From: Clostridia bacterium
GTDB lineage: Bacteria; Bacillota; Clostridia; Christensenellales; Aristaeellaceae
DNA length: 64,000 bases
Assembly: GCA_017396845.1 (NCBI GenBank)
Contig: JAFQKQ010000084.1
Location: 1-64,000, forward strand
Reading direction: 5' to 3'
Under the pieces are notes generated by a model. That model saw only the letters and a program-made list of their open reading frames with translations. It searched no databases and was not told the origin of the DNA. The position numbers and the translations under genes were made by a program. Below, piece after piece: positions 6,547-15,140 of this stretch; the first letter of the stretch is position 1, and every line of letters begins with the position of its first letter.

Positions 6547-7867
6547 GTTTGCACTGAAAAACATGCTGGTTCGCCGCGCCCGCGTGGTGCTGGTCACGCT
6601 TTCCATCGTGCTTTCCGCCAGTGTCGCGCTGCTGGCCTTCAACATTTCCCAACAGGTGAGAGAGGGCGTCATCTCTACCGCCGGATACTATGACATGATT
6701 ATCGGCCCGGCAGGCAGCTCTACCCAGCTTGCCATGAACACCATGTTCTTCACCGATGAACCCCTCGGTACCATTTCCTACAAATACGTTAAGGAGCTGC
6801 AATCCGGCGGGCGGACCAATGCCGTCGTGCCCTTTACCATGGGCGACAGCTACAACGGCGCCAAGATCGTCGGCACCAGTGCCGATTACCTTGAAGGCAA
6901 GAGGCTGAAATCCGGCGACATGTTTGACAAACCCTTTGAAGCGGTCATCGGCAGCGCCGTAGCCAAGCGCTATGACCTCGCCCTCGGCGACAGCATGATC
7001 ACTTCTCACGGCCTGACCGGCACCGGACATGCCCATGAGGGGAATCCGCTGACCGTGGTCGGCATCCTGGCAAAGACCGGAACGGCTTACGATAACGTTA
7101 TCTTCACCGCCTGCGAAACTGTCTGGGCGGTTCACGATCACGGACATACCGATGAAGCACATATCCGCGAGGATGAAGAAACTGCTCATGAGGACGACAG
7201 CCATGCGCATGGGGAAGAGGAGCACTCTCATGAGGAAGCCGATGAACCCATGAGCCATGCCGATGCGCACAGCAATGTGACGGGCACGGATAAAGAGGAA
7301 ACGCATGACGAAGCCGCAGAAGAGCACGACCACAGTCGCGGCGATGTGTGCGCGATCCTCGTCAAGAGCAAGAGCTTCAACGACTATTACAAACTGATGG
7401 AGGTGTACGGCGCGAATGCATCGCTGCTGTGCATTAATCCCTCCACAGTTCTGCGCGAAGTGCTGGAACAGGTCGATCTTTCCACGAAGATTGTATACAT
7501 CCTGTGCGCCATCATTTTGCTGATGAACATCGTTGTCATCTCCGTCATTACATTGCTTAACATGTACGACGCGCAGAAGGAAATCGCCCTGATGCGTCTG
7601 ATCGGCATCAGCATGCGCCGGATCGGCCTGCTGTACCTGATCCAGAACGGCGTCATCGGCCTGATCTCCACCGTACTGGCGCTTTTGCTGTCCCACGCCT
7701 GTCTGGGTCTGATGGGCAGCTTCGTTTCGTCGATGGGCATTGTGCTGAATATCACTGCTGTGTATCCAATGGAATGGGCCATCATGGCGCTGGTATTCGT
7801 GCTGAGCGTACTGCCCACCATGGCAAGAATCCTCTCCATGTCCCGCAAGGACAGCCTGCATACGTGA
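6539..7867 (+). CDS. FtsX-type ABC permease with histidine-rich extracellular insert
   Basis: This 442-residue permease has one N-terminal membrane helix (about 16-36), a large extracellular domain, and three C-terminal helices (about 315-435), the MacB/LolC/FtsX layout. Inside the extracellular domain, residues 199-265 hold 14 histidines among Asp and Glu (VHDHGHTDEAH, SHAHGEEEHSH, EEHDHS), and GHAH occurs earlier; this is a likely zinc or nickel chelating loop. ATG 6539, 8 bases after AGGGAGG, was preferred to GTG 6530, which overlaps that site. It is followed closely by the DUF3299-like lipoprotein. Confidence 0.8.
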   Translation: MLKFALKNMLVRRARVVLVTLSIVLSASVALLAFNISQQVREGVISTAGYYDMIIGPAGSSTQLAMNTMFFTDEPLGTISYKYVKELQSGGRTNAVVPFTMGDSYNGAKIVGTSADYLEGKRLKSGDMFDKPFEAVIGSAVAKRYDLALGDSMITSHGLTGTGHAHEGNPLTVVGILAKTGTAYDNVIFTACETVWAVHDHGHTDEAHIREDEETAHEDDSHAHGEEEHSHEEADEPMSHADAHSNVTGTDKEETHDEAAEEHDHSRGDVCAILVKSKSFNDYYKLMEVYGANASLLCINPSTVLREVLEQVDLSTKIVYILCAIILLMNIVVISVITLLNMYDAQKEIALMRLIGISMRRIGLLYLIQNGVIGLISTVLALLLSHACLGLMGSFVSSMGIVLNITAVYPMEWAIMALVFVLSVLPTMARILSMSRKDSLHT

Positions 7868-7878
7868 GGTGATTGACA

Positions 7879-8781
7879 ATGAAAAAGGTCGTATCAATCC
7901 TTCTGCTGCCGGCGCTGATTCTGTGCCTGACGTCATGCGGCAAAGAAGAAAACACCGGCGCGGTTACTTCTCTGAACTTCAGCGATGCGGTGAGCTTTGA
8001 ACGAATCCAAACGCTGAACGGACAAAGGGTGACGATCATCGGCTACATGGCGACCATTTCGCCCATCAGCGGCAAATTCATGTATCTGATGAACATGCCC
8101 TATCAGTCCTGCCCCTTCTGCCTGCCCAACACCACTCAGCTCTCCAATACTATGGCCGTGTATGCCCCCGATGGCAAGGCCTTTCAGTACACCGATCAGG
8201 CCATTCAGATCACCGGCACAATGGTGGTCGAGGACATGGTGGACGAGTTTGGATACACCTACAATTACCGCATCGCGGACGCATCCTATGAAGTGGTGGA
8301 TTTGTCCGCAATCTCCGAGGAATATGCGCTGTGGCAAGCCATCGCCACGGACGGCATCGTCAATGAGCTGAGCGCCATGTTCGATTATCTGCACTTCCTG
8401 TGCCAGTGGACAGAATACACAAGCAGTTATGTTGACGAAAACGGTGCGACTGTGACGTTTAACCTCTACGCAGGAGACGTTCTGCACTATTTGGAGGATG
8501 ACGGCCCCTACGGCTATGCGGACAAATACGCCGCCGGATACTTTCCCGGGCTGATCTCCCGCATCCGTGCCATCAGCCCGGATGGATTGGAGGATTTGGT
8601 CGCCATTGTGGAAGCCGCGCAGAAGCAGGCGGATATCGCCCTTGCCGACTTGAACAGCGGTGCATATACCTACGATGAAGCAACAGATAAATTTACTCTG
8701 AACAATAACGATACCCTGTATAATCAGTTCTACGAGGTGTACTACCGGTTCTCCGACTGGCTTGCACGCTGGGAGCTGTAA
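7879..8781 (+). CDS. Lipoprotein with DUF3299-like OB-fold and CPFC motif
   Basis: This 300-residue lipoprotein has lipobox LTSC near residue 20. Residues about 45-140 contain LNGQRVTIIGYMA, then SCPFCLP and VYAPDG, then IQITGTMVVED. That resembles DUF3299/OB-fold domains (L-x-GK-x-V-x-I-x-GYM). The rest is helical and not recognised. ATG 7879 lies 11 bases after the permease stop, with GAGGTG upstream; the TTG at 7873 is too close to that site. It probably faces outward beside the histidine-rich permease. The motif CPFC could bind metal or be redox active. Function inferred. Confidence 0.65.
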   Translation: MKKVVSILLLPALILCLTSCGKEENTGAVTSLNFSDAVSFERIQTLNGQRVTIIGYMATISPISGKFMYLMNMPYQSCPFCLPNTTQLSNTMAVYAPDGKAFQYTDQAIQITGTMVVEDMVDEFGYTYNYRIADASYEVVDLSAISEEYALWQAIATDGIVNELSAMFDYLHFLCQWTEYTSSYVDENGATVTFNLYAGDVLHYLEDDGPYGYADKYAAGYFPGLISRIRAISPDGLEDLVAIVEAAQKQADIALADLNSGAYTYDEATDKFTLNNNDTLYNQFYEVYYRFSDWLARWEL

Positions 8782-8791
8782 AATACAAAAG

Positions 8792-8832
8792 GCCTGCACA
8801 GATCTGATTTCACATCAGGATTGTGCAGGCTT
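8792..8832 (+). terminator. Hairpin ending the metal-type ABC locus
   Basis: GCCTGCACA pairs with TGTGCAGGC (last base 8831) around a loop of about 20 bases. The T run is poor (TTATTCG), so it may be a weak or bidirectional terminator. Confidence 0.5.
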
Positions 8833-8847
8833 ATTCGTCGTTTGCAC

Positions 8848-9263
8848 TTATAAGAATCTGACAAGTCCTATCCAAGACCTAAGCGTGCCAAACGCCCGAT
8901 AGCTACAGATAGTACGAACCTTCGGCGTATTATGCGCATATTTGGCTTGAGCAAGATTTGGATACGTGTCAAGTTTTCCTGTAAAACCGGAATAGCTGTC
9001 TTTGAATTCAGAAATGTACTCAGAGCATTACCACATCTTTATAGTATGCCTGCAATTCAGGAAGGAAAGGATACTCCCGATCTGCAGACATGAGAGAACG
9101 AATATTGCTCATCGCACGATCCGGATATACTTTCAATGCAGCCGGAGTTTCAACATGCCCTTGCAAAGTTCTCCCGCAGGGAATGGTGATTCTTGCGTTG
9201 CCAGAGCGCCAGCAGGAAACCGCCAAGGAACGCCGCCGCAATCCGGCCAAGGTATGACGGCAT
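8848..9263 (-). pseudogene. Frameshifted third copy of the small membrane-protein gene
   Basis: From ATG 9263 the minus strand reads MPSYLGRIAAAFLGGFLLAL, then HHSLRENFARAC and stop, matching the start of the gene at 3171-3458. Coding-like sequence then continues in another frame (ALKVYPDRAMSNIRSLMSAD, ELQAYYKDVVML) and, after a further shift, EFKDSYSGFTGKLDTYPN up to TAA at 8848. At least two indels are needed to join the parts. The downstream portion differs from the intact copy, so this may be a fusion to another lost gene. Confidence 0.55.
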
Positions 9264-9324
9264 TGAAACTCCCTTCTTTCCTCTGTGATGCTTCAATCTT
9301 ACCTATCAAGAGGGAGAAAGTCAC

Positions 9325-9370
9325 GTGCAGACCACGCACGTTTTGCCGAAACGAGGTGCAAATCACGCAC
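9325..9370 (-). promoter_or_regulatory. Twin GTGC-N7-GCAC operators, copy 3
   Basis: GTGCAGACCACGCAC (9325-9339) and a second site at 9356-9370 (GTGCAAATCACGCAC) start 31 bases apart, the same spacing as copy 2. They precede the dead gene at 8848-9263 and follow the terminator of the XRE regulator gene. Confidence 0.55.
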
Positions 9371-9397
9371 ATTCGCACTTTTCATGCCCGAAAACGC

Positions 9398-9424
9398 AAA
9401 AAATCGCCCCCGAAGGGGCGAAAA
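9398..9424 (-). terminator. Terminator of the XRE regulator gene
   Basis: On the minus strand CGCCCC-TTCG-GGGGCG is followed by ATTTTTT, an ideal rho-independent terminator placed 14 bases past the stop codon at 9438. Confidence 0.85.
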
Positions 9425-9437
9425 GAGTAATGATGAA

Positions 9438-10274
9438 TTATTCGGGAATCTCCTGCGATAGTTCCGCAAATCTGTAAAAGGTCAGAGTGTTTCCGTTTGC
9501 ATCAGTTCCTTCAATGGCAATCGCCGCGCCTTTCATCGGCTGATATTTTAATCCTCCCCACCATTCGGCAATCCTGCCGTTTGACAGGTTCGGATTTCCA
9601 AACGCCATCAGAATATCTTCGCCTTCGTATGTCCACGTGTCACATCGGGTTTCTGATGCAAACATCTGATACGTAATCTTTTCAACCGTAAAGGGAACGC
9701 CGTTCACTTCTTCCATTTTGAAGCAGAAAAGCCATCCTAATTCCTCGGAAAATCCCGCGTCATGAATCACGGGAACGGGATCTTCGTCTATGGTGATGCT
9801 GACAAATGCCTGTCCCTCCACGGGCGTTTGCTCCTGCTGATACCACGCATAGGTAAAGGGTTCGTATGTGACCGCCGGTTCGTCAGCCGGTTTCTGATTT
9901 GTCAAGAGGCAAACAAACAGAACAGCGCACAGCAGGACAGCACCCAGCACGGCGGGCAATACAAATTTTCTTTTGCGGGGAGTGCTTTCCGTCTGGTGAA
10001 CGGCTGTTTCCTGCGCGGTATTTTCCTCGGCCTGCGCGGGAATTTCCTCCGCCTCGGACGCGGTCTGCGCTTCTTCTGCCAACCCCTCCACCGTGAAGAA
10101 ATTATAGTTCAGCACCTTCGACAGATGCTTGATGGTATCAATATCAGGCATCATAATGCCTTTTTCCCAGCGGGAAATGGTCGTGCGGGAGACATTCATC
10201 TCCAGCGCTAATTGTTCCTGCGTGATGTGGCGTTCCTTTCGCGCCGCACTCAGCTGTTCGGCAAAATTCTGCAT
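9438..10274 (-). CDS. Membrane-bound XRE-family regulator
   Basis: This 278-residue protein has an N-terminal XRE helix-turn-helix (residues about 6-60; TQEQLALEMNVSRTTISRWE), an acidic Ala/Glu linker, a membrane helix (104-124) after a basic PRKRK, and an extracellular domain of about 150 residues with no recognised fold. The layout suggests a one-component sensor that couples an outside signal to DNA binding. It is monocistronic, with its own promoter (10311-10339), which contains a perfect palindrome, and its own terminator. Targets unknown; the palindrome suggests self-regulation. Confidence 0.8.
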   Translation of the reverse strand: MQNFAEQLSAARKERHITQEQLALEMNVSRTTISRWEKGIMMPDIDTIKHLSKVLNYNFFTVEGLAEEAQTASEAEEIPAQAEENTAQETAVHQTESTPRKRKFVLPAVLGAVLLCAVLFVCLLTNQKPADEPAVTYEPFTYAWYQQEQTPVEGQAFVSITIDEDPVPVIHDAGFSEELGWLFCFKMEEVNGVPFTVEKITYQMFASETRCDTWTYEGEDILMAFGNPNLSNGRIAEWWGGLKYQPMKGAAIAIEGTDANGNTLTFYRFAELSQEIPE

Positions 10275-10310
10275 ACTGTGTTCCTCTTTTCGTGCATATG
10301 ATCAACTTGT

Positions 10311-10339
10311 ATTATAACAAAAATCCGGATTTTTTGCAA
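10311..10339 (-). promoter_or_regulatory. XRE regulator promoter with palindrome in the spacer
   Basis: On the minus strand TTGCAA (10339-10334) and TATAAT (10316-10311) are 17 bases apart. The spacer is almost wholly filled by the perfect 16-base palindrome AAAAATCCGGATTTTT (10319-10334). A repressor bound there would block RNA polymerase, so an autoregulatory operator for the XRE protein is likely. Confidence 0.7.
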
Positions 10340-11133
10340 TAAAAAATTAGTACGTTATCACAAAATAATCGATATTTGTCATGTAATAAATATCCAAAAA
10401 TCGAGGATTTTCAAGGGAATCACTTCCCAAAGGGCGGTTCCCTTTTTGTCTTGCCATGCGTTTCTTCTGCCGATTTGGGTGTGTTTTTATCTTTCCTCTA
10501 TGTCGCGCTCAGACCGCCGTGTCATGCTATGTCACCAATTTTGAAGAACCGGTCATGCAGGTTTGATCTGCAAATGAGCGCGGTGTTTGCGGAATTGTAG
10601 CTTTCGATCATCGCTGTTCATGAGATTTGAGGCTGTCTTTCTTTTAGTTTTTAGTGTGCCAACTTAACTATACCGGATTCGCTCTCAAATCTCTTTTTTT
10701 CTTTTTTTCCAAGATCTATTGCAGCTCTTTAGTGGCCTTTTTGCCCGCGGCGGCTTGCCGCTTGCAGCTTGGCGAAGCACTTGATGGCGCGGACTATCTG
10801 AGATGTGCGGCGGTTCTCGTTGTCATGTCCGGACACGGCCTGAACCTGATAGCTCCTTGTCCCGAAAGTGGGCCGGCGCAAGGGTTTGCTTGCCTTTGGC
10901 GCAGGTAAAAATGGAATAGGGAGTGGGGCAGGAACCTGAAAAATGGCATAAAAAAGCACCTGATCTCAGGGAGTCGGTCATGCCCTTCGTGTCCGCAATG
11001 ATCTGCGCGAACTGGCATACCCTCAGAAAGCGCCGTACACGCCCCTGGACTCCGGACTCGAAGGGGATCATGGCTCGAAGGATTTATCTTTGAAAAGCAT
11101 AAGTATCCTTCCTGCTATCAATTCATACCGCGC
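10340..11133. other. 800-base stretch of decayed sequence
   Basis: No intact gene is visible. A terminator-like hairpin (AAGGGAA 10413-10419 with TTCCCTT 10438-10444, then Ts) resembles one at 3641-3660. The segment 10468-10555 repeats 961-1045 in degenerate form. On the minus strand about 10875-10735 a coding-like piece reads DNENRRTSQIVRAIKCFAKL and another about 11060-10960 reads RVCQFAQIIADTKGM in a different frame; these look like shreds of one lost gene. Confidence 0.35.
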
Positions 11134-12402
11134 TTACATCATATCCAGCTTACGGAACAAGTCGATTCTGGTCTTCGCTGTTTCGTTGATTGAATTCTCA
11201 TCGGTAACGATCTGGTTGGTCAATATTCCGTGGCGAACTGAATTAACGCCCCTGAAAACCAGACGATGCGTCCATGCATAGGGAATCAGCCAGGCATGTT
11301 TCTGAACATAAGGATATCGTTTTGCCAAATGATTTACGCTGGGGAACAGCGCGCTCATGTACTGTGCCCATTTCCACCTGACCATATATACAAAATACCG
11401 GAAATCGGACTTATCCTTGATCAGCTTCTGCCGATTGTACTCATGCCAGCCCTCTTCGCGGGCTTCCTTATCTGTGTAACCCATCCAGCCGCCTTCTTCA
11501 AGATCGGACAGGATCACATCTACATGTTCCGGCGCTTTTGCGCAGATTCCCGGCAGATCATCCTTGTTGAACCCGCAATATCTGACCATTGCCCACAGGA
11601 TGCTGTTGAGCAGCTTGTCATAGTGCAAGCTGTTGATGGTATTCCAGAAACGATCAACATCGATCTCGGATTTATGCTTCTTGAGATACAGCGCCACATC
11701 CATCATCATCTGAACTGTCAGACCGCTGATAATGAAGTGCTTAATCATGTGCAGCGAGAGGAAGATGAAGTGATCCGTGTATCCAAGCGTATAATACCGC
11801 CCGTCTTTGGAATCAACGGAAAGATGCGGCTCGGTCACAAACTCCGAACCGTCCATCTTGCCGAACCACACCTCCTCCACGATCTCATCATAGAGGATGA
11901 CGTGCAGCTCGACACAGCCCAACCTCGGGTGATGGCAAACGGCATGATGACCGTTTTTCCAGCGGGGTTCCACGGAAAAGCCCTGCTTCTGCATGAACTC
12001 ACAGGCACGGTCTTCGTCCTTGGGATTGATCCAGATATCCGCATCGGAGGATGTGCGGAACTCGGGAACGGCATAGCAATCGGCAATTGCGTACCCTTTC
12101 AGGAGAACAGCGTGAATGCCGGCTGCTTCCATGTCTTCAAGCAGCCGTATGATATCGCTTCTGTTGATTGCATTGCGGACCACGATGCCGCGCGCTCTCT
12201 GGATCATCGGTTTGCGTATTTCATCAGGGCATGAAAGCACCCTGCTGCCCTTCAGTGCATGAGCAATATACACGGTCACTTTCTGCTTCCCGGCCAGGTC
12301 AACGATCTTTTTCCAATCGATATCCGAGCAGTTCACATCGATCGAATGGCTGGTCGCACCCATCGCAGCCAGCTGCAGCATCCGCTGAAATTCACGAGTC
12401 AT
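11134..12402 (-). CDS. Nucleotidyltransferase-family protein of the polysaccharide cluster
   Basis: This 422-residue protein has the signature of the uncharacterised nucleotidyltransferase group found in surface polysaccharide loci: VLLKGYAIADCYA, then RTSSDADIWI (the G/S-x-D-x-D metal site), and ELHVILYDE. The rest is helical. It is the last gene of the minus-strand cluster that starts at 26302, separated from its neighbour by a broken fnl-type gene. Its substrate is unknown; family members are thought to transfer a nucleotide or phosphate-containing group to sugars or proteins. Confidence 0.65.
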   Translation of the reverse strand: MTREFQRMLQLAAMGATSHSIDVNCSDIDWKKIVDLAGKQKVTVYIAHALKGSRVLSCPDEIRKPMIQRARGIVVRNAINRSDIIRLLEDMEAAGIHAVLLKGYAIADCYAVPEFRTSSDADIWINPKDEDRACEFMQKQGFSVEPRWKNGHHAVCHHPRLGCVELHVILYDEIVEEVWFGKMDGSEFVTEPHLSVDSKDGRYYTLGYTDHFIFLSLHMIKHFIISGLTVQMMMDVALYLKKHKSEIDVDRFWNTINSLHYDKLLNSILWAMVRYCGFNKDDLPGICAKAPEHVDVILSDLEEGGWMGYTDKEAREEGWHEYNRQKLIKDKSDFRYFVYMVRWKWAQYMSALFPSVNHLAKRYPYVQKHAWLIPYAWTHRLVFRGVNSVRHGILTNQIVTDENSINETAKTRIDLFRKLDMM

Positions 12403-12421
12403 GTATCTGTATCTCTCCTAA

Positions 12422-12881
12422 TCAGAACTTACGCCACACCATCTTGTTGACCACATCGGTGTAGCTCTGGATAATCTTCACGACCTTCGTGGAGACGTTC
12501 TCCTCCACGTAGTCCGGTACTGGGATGTCATAATCGTCGCTGAGGTTTATATCAACTGCGGTGTCCGCCGCCTGCAAAAGGCTTTTTCGTCGATTCCTGC
12601 CGGCACAAAGCAGCCCTTGTCCAGCGCATCGAGACGCTCGGTGGAGGTGCGAATGCGCACTGCCGGGAAGGAATGGCCGATGCCGGTGGAGAAGCTGCTC
12701 TCCTCGGGAAGCGTGCCGGAATCGGACACCACCGCGAAGGCGTTCATCTGCAGACAGTTATAGTCATGGAAGCCAAGGGGAACGTGACGGATCATACGCT
12801 TGTCCAGCTCAGGCATAGCAGCATGTTACTCGCTGCGCATGTCGTCCTGCTTCTTCTCATCGCGGGAGAAAATGCGGACAT
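12422..12881 (-). pseudogene. Scar: fnlA start fused to C-terminus of UDP-GlcNAc 2-epimerase (fnlC/wecB type)
   Basis: ATG 12881 begins MSAFS exactly like the remnant at 15140, then jumps to SRDEKKQDDM, internal to FnlA, so about 30 codons are deleted. It continues into PLGFHDYNCLQMNAFAVVSD and SGTLPEESSF, the C-terminal half of the epimerase that makes UDP-L-FucNAc (FnlC/WbjD type). A missing T in a T run near 12585 shifts the frame; beyond it LSDDYDIPVPDYVEENVSTK runs to the true stop at 12422. Three lesions together make it non-functional. Confidence 0.75.
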
Positions 12882-12894
12882 ATCAAACCCCTCT

Positions 12895-14025
12895 TTATTT
12901 CTTCTCGATGCTTTTGAGTTCTTCCATGGCCTTGTACTTCTTGTCCGTGGAATACGGATACTCAATCAGTTTTCCGCCATATGTAGCCAATACCGAAACC
13001 ACTTCATCCCTGACAGGTCGCTGAATGCCAGTCAACCAGTCATCTCCATGGACAACATAGGTCGGCTTGTATTTCTCTAGGTTTCCTTTATAACTCAGTT
13101 CTTTCTGAACAACCACACGAAGGACACCGACGATATTTTCAAATATTGCAATTCTTTCTTCACAAGGCAGAATCGGACGCCGCTTGTATTCTGCAACTGC
13201 CTCATCAGCCAGAACTCCAATAATCAGTTTTCCCAACCGCCGGGCTTTCTTGATAATGGCAAAATGACCGCTATGGAGAATATCCGTGGAAAAGCACATA
13301 TATACCGTTCTGTTTTCTACCTCGTTCACACGCGCTGAAACAATTGCCAGATCTTCAGGATTGTCAATTTCGCTGCAAAGCATATTACGGACGTCCAGCG
13401 GACAAACCACACACTTGTCAGACACTTGGTTAAACGCGTTCTCCGCATAGCATTTACGCTGGTCCGATTCGCAGAATTCAATGATTCGATCCAACCATAT
13501 CCACCAATCGCACTTGTTCAGCTTATACAAAGGCTGAGCAGCCATCGCGTCCGTGTAAAATTCAATGCCTACCTTTTCAATATGATCATTCCGAATGACA
13601 GCCTTGAAGTCTTTTTCTGGCAGCGGCAGTGTCGAACTGACCGTCATACAGCTTTTTTCGCTAGCCATAACCATATCTAGCACTTCGTTCTCAAAAACAA
13701 GATCGCCATGCATCAGAAGGATATCGTCATCTAACGCTTCTCTCGCACAATAGATCGAATAGATGTAATTTGTTTCACGATAAATCGGGTTCTTTACAAA
13801 CGTATAGTGAAGCGGCAGCTCCAAAGACAGGCAGTAATTCACCAGAACACTGTCAAACAATCCAGTGGTCATGACGACTTCCTTGATTCCAGCTCCAGCA
13901 ATCTGCTTCAGCTGTCTGCTGAGAATTGTATCTATACTGCTGACCTCTGTCATGCATTTCGGGTGTTCTGACGTAAGAACTCCCATACGACTTCCTATTC
14001 CAGAATTCAATATTAATGCTTTCAT
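12895..14025 (-). CDS. Two-domain nucleotidyltransferase / cytidylyltransferase
   Basis: This 376-residue protein joins two activating domains. Residues 1 to about 230 are a LicC-like NTP transferase (LILNSGIGSRMG, HPKCMTEV, DDDILLMHGDLVF). Residues about 240-376 are a CTP-transferase-like domain with the HxGH motif (STDILHSGHFAIIKKARRLG) and later VHGDDW and EYPYS. It lies 5 bases downstream of licD, so it probably makes the CDP-activated polar head group (choline-, ethanolamine-phosphonate- or polyol-type) that LicD attaches. Two nucleotidyl domains in one chain is unusual; either may act on the same substrate in sequence. Confidence 0.75.
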   Translation of the reverse strand: MKALILNSGIGSRMGVLTSEHPKCMTEVSSIDTILSRQLKQIAGAGIKEVVMTTGLFDSVLVNYCLSLELPLHYTFVKNPIYRETNYIYSIYCAREALDDDILLMHGDLVFENEVLDMVMASEKSCMTVSSTLPLPEKDFKAVIRNDHIEKVGIEFYTDAMAAQPLYKLNKCDWWIWLDRIIEFCESDQRKCYAENAFNQVSDKCVVCPLDVRNMLCSEIDNPEDLAIVSARVNEVENRTVYMCFSTDILHSGHFAIIKKARRLGKLIIGVLADEAVAEYKRRPILPCEERIAIFENIVGVLRVVVQKELSYKGNLEKYKPTYVVHGDDWLTGIQRPVRDEVVSVLATYGGKLIEYPYSTDKKYKAMEELKSIEKK

Positions 14026-14030
14026 TATGC

Positions 14031-14885
14031 TTATGATTCCACCTTATTAATATATTCAGTATACGGTCTGTCCGGGTCAATTACCTCAGCATAGTGGTGT
14101 GGCACTCTCTTTTCGGGCGACGGAAACTGCATATAGTTACCATATACCTGACTCAGCCATTTATCGTATTCTGTCGGTACACGAACTGAAAGACCTTCAA
14201 ACTCCAGAAAGACACCTTCCCCATACCATTCCACAGGCATGATTTCCTTATCTCCCCAGGCGCTGCCATAATTCGTTACCAGTTTACTCGACTTCAGTTC
14301 TGTGTAGAGCTTTTCTCTAGCTAAAACTGCTTGTCGCATTTCCGGATATTTGCACTTAGCATATATAGCAAAAACCCTACTGATAAATTGCCGATAGAAT
14401 CTTCGTTTCCTTTGTGGCACTGAAAAAACTTGAGAAATACGTCTGGTACATATTATTTCTCTGGCCTTAAGAATCTTTCGTTGTTTCTTGTCTTCGAATG
14501 CATAGTCGATGGGGAAAATATCAATATATACCCCATGATTTATCTTTTGATTCTTTACGCTTGATTCAATAAAGGTGGTTCTGTTATCTCTGATTTTCGC
14601 AAAATTCGTATGATATTCAGGCTCGGACTGAATGGACTGAATAAAATAGTGTGAAGGAAAGTATTGCTGTGCTTCCTTCAAGAATCTATCATAATCATCC
14701 CTTGGCATTCCGACATCAATGTCATCATCCCACGGGATAAACCCCTTATGTCGCACAGCCCCCAGCAACGTTCCCTCGACCAGATAATACTTTAGATTGA
14801 GCTGATCACATATCTTGATGAAAACTTTAAGCATTTCCAATTCGCAAGATTTCAGTCTTTCCATCAATTCTGCACTAACCACCAT
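14031..14885 (-). CDS. licD: LicD-family phosphotransferase
   Basis: This protein of 284 residues has the LicD hallmark YYLVEGTLLGAVRHKGFIPW followed by DDDIDVGMPRDDY, the metal-binding site of the family that transfers phosphocholine or similar groups from CDP carriers to cell-surface glycans. YIDIFPIDY and GSAWG are also typical. The start chosen is ATG 14885, which follows GAGGTGAAG; the upstream ATG at 14930 has no ribosome site. Together with the downstream nucleotidyltransferase it forms a head-group cassette placed between two fnl gene scars. Confidence 0.85.
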   Translation of the reverse strand: MVVSAELMERLKSCELEMLKVFIKICDQLNLKYYLVEGTLLGAVRHKGFIPWDDDIDVGMPRDDYDRFLKEAQQYFPSHYFIQSIQSEPEYHTNFAKIRDNRTTFIESSVKNQKINHGVYIDIFPIDYAFEDKKQRKILKAREIICTRRISQVFSVPQRKRRFYRQFISRVFAIYAKCKYPEMRQAVLAREKLYTELKSSKLVTNYGSAWGDKEIMPVEWYGEGVFLEFEGLSVRVPTEYDKWLSQVYGNYMQFPSPEKRVPHHYAEVIDPDRPYTEYINKVES

Positions 14886-14954
14886 CTTCTTCACCTCAAA
14901 CCATAGTTTTCTTAAGTAATCAACAATCATAGCATTTTTTTCTAAACTGTGAAT

Positions 14955-15140
14955 TCACTTCTTTGCCAGTTCCGGCATGGTTGCCTGAAGCTCATGGTGC
15001 ATGTCGTCCTGCTTCTTCTCATCGCGGGAGAAGATACGGATCTGAACGATATCGGAGTTCATGAAATGCTAAAGGACGGTGGAACCGAAAGAACCGGTAC
15101 CGCCGGTGATCATCAGGGTTGCGCCGGAAAATGCGGACAT
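14955..15140 (-). pseudogene. N-terminal fragment of UDP-GlcNAc 4,6-dehydratase (fnlA type)
   Basis: ATG 15140 reads MSAFSGATLMITGGTGSFGS, a Rossmann nucleotide-binding motif, then VL and a TAG stop at codon 24, then MNSDIVQIRIFSRDEKKQDD and a second stop. This is the start of an FnlA/WbjB/CapE-type dehydratase-epimerase; about 280 further residues are missing. The ATG immediately follows the TAA of the flippase gene (15141). The first 14 bases after the ATG are repeated at 12881, marking both ends of the LicD cassette. Confidence 0.8.

Noticed and set aside
6506-7936. 476-residue minus-strand frame antisense to the permease
   Set aside because: It mirrors the permease gene; composition is His/Gln-rich from the reversed His-rich insert and it has no ribosome site.
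5463-8781. Zur or Fur box upstream of the ABC locus
   Set aside because: No TCGTAAT-type or other palindrome could be seen around 5390-5460, so metal control is inferred from the proteins only.
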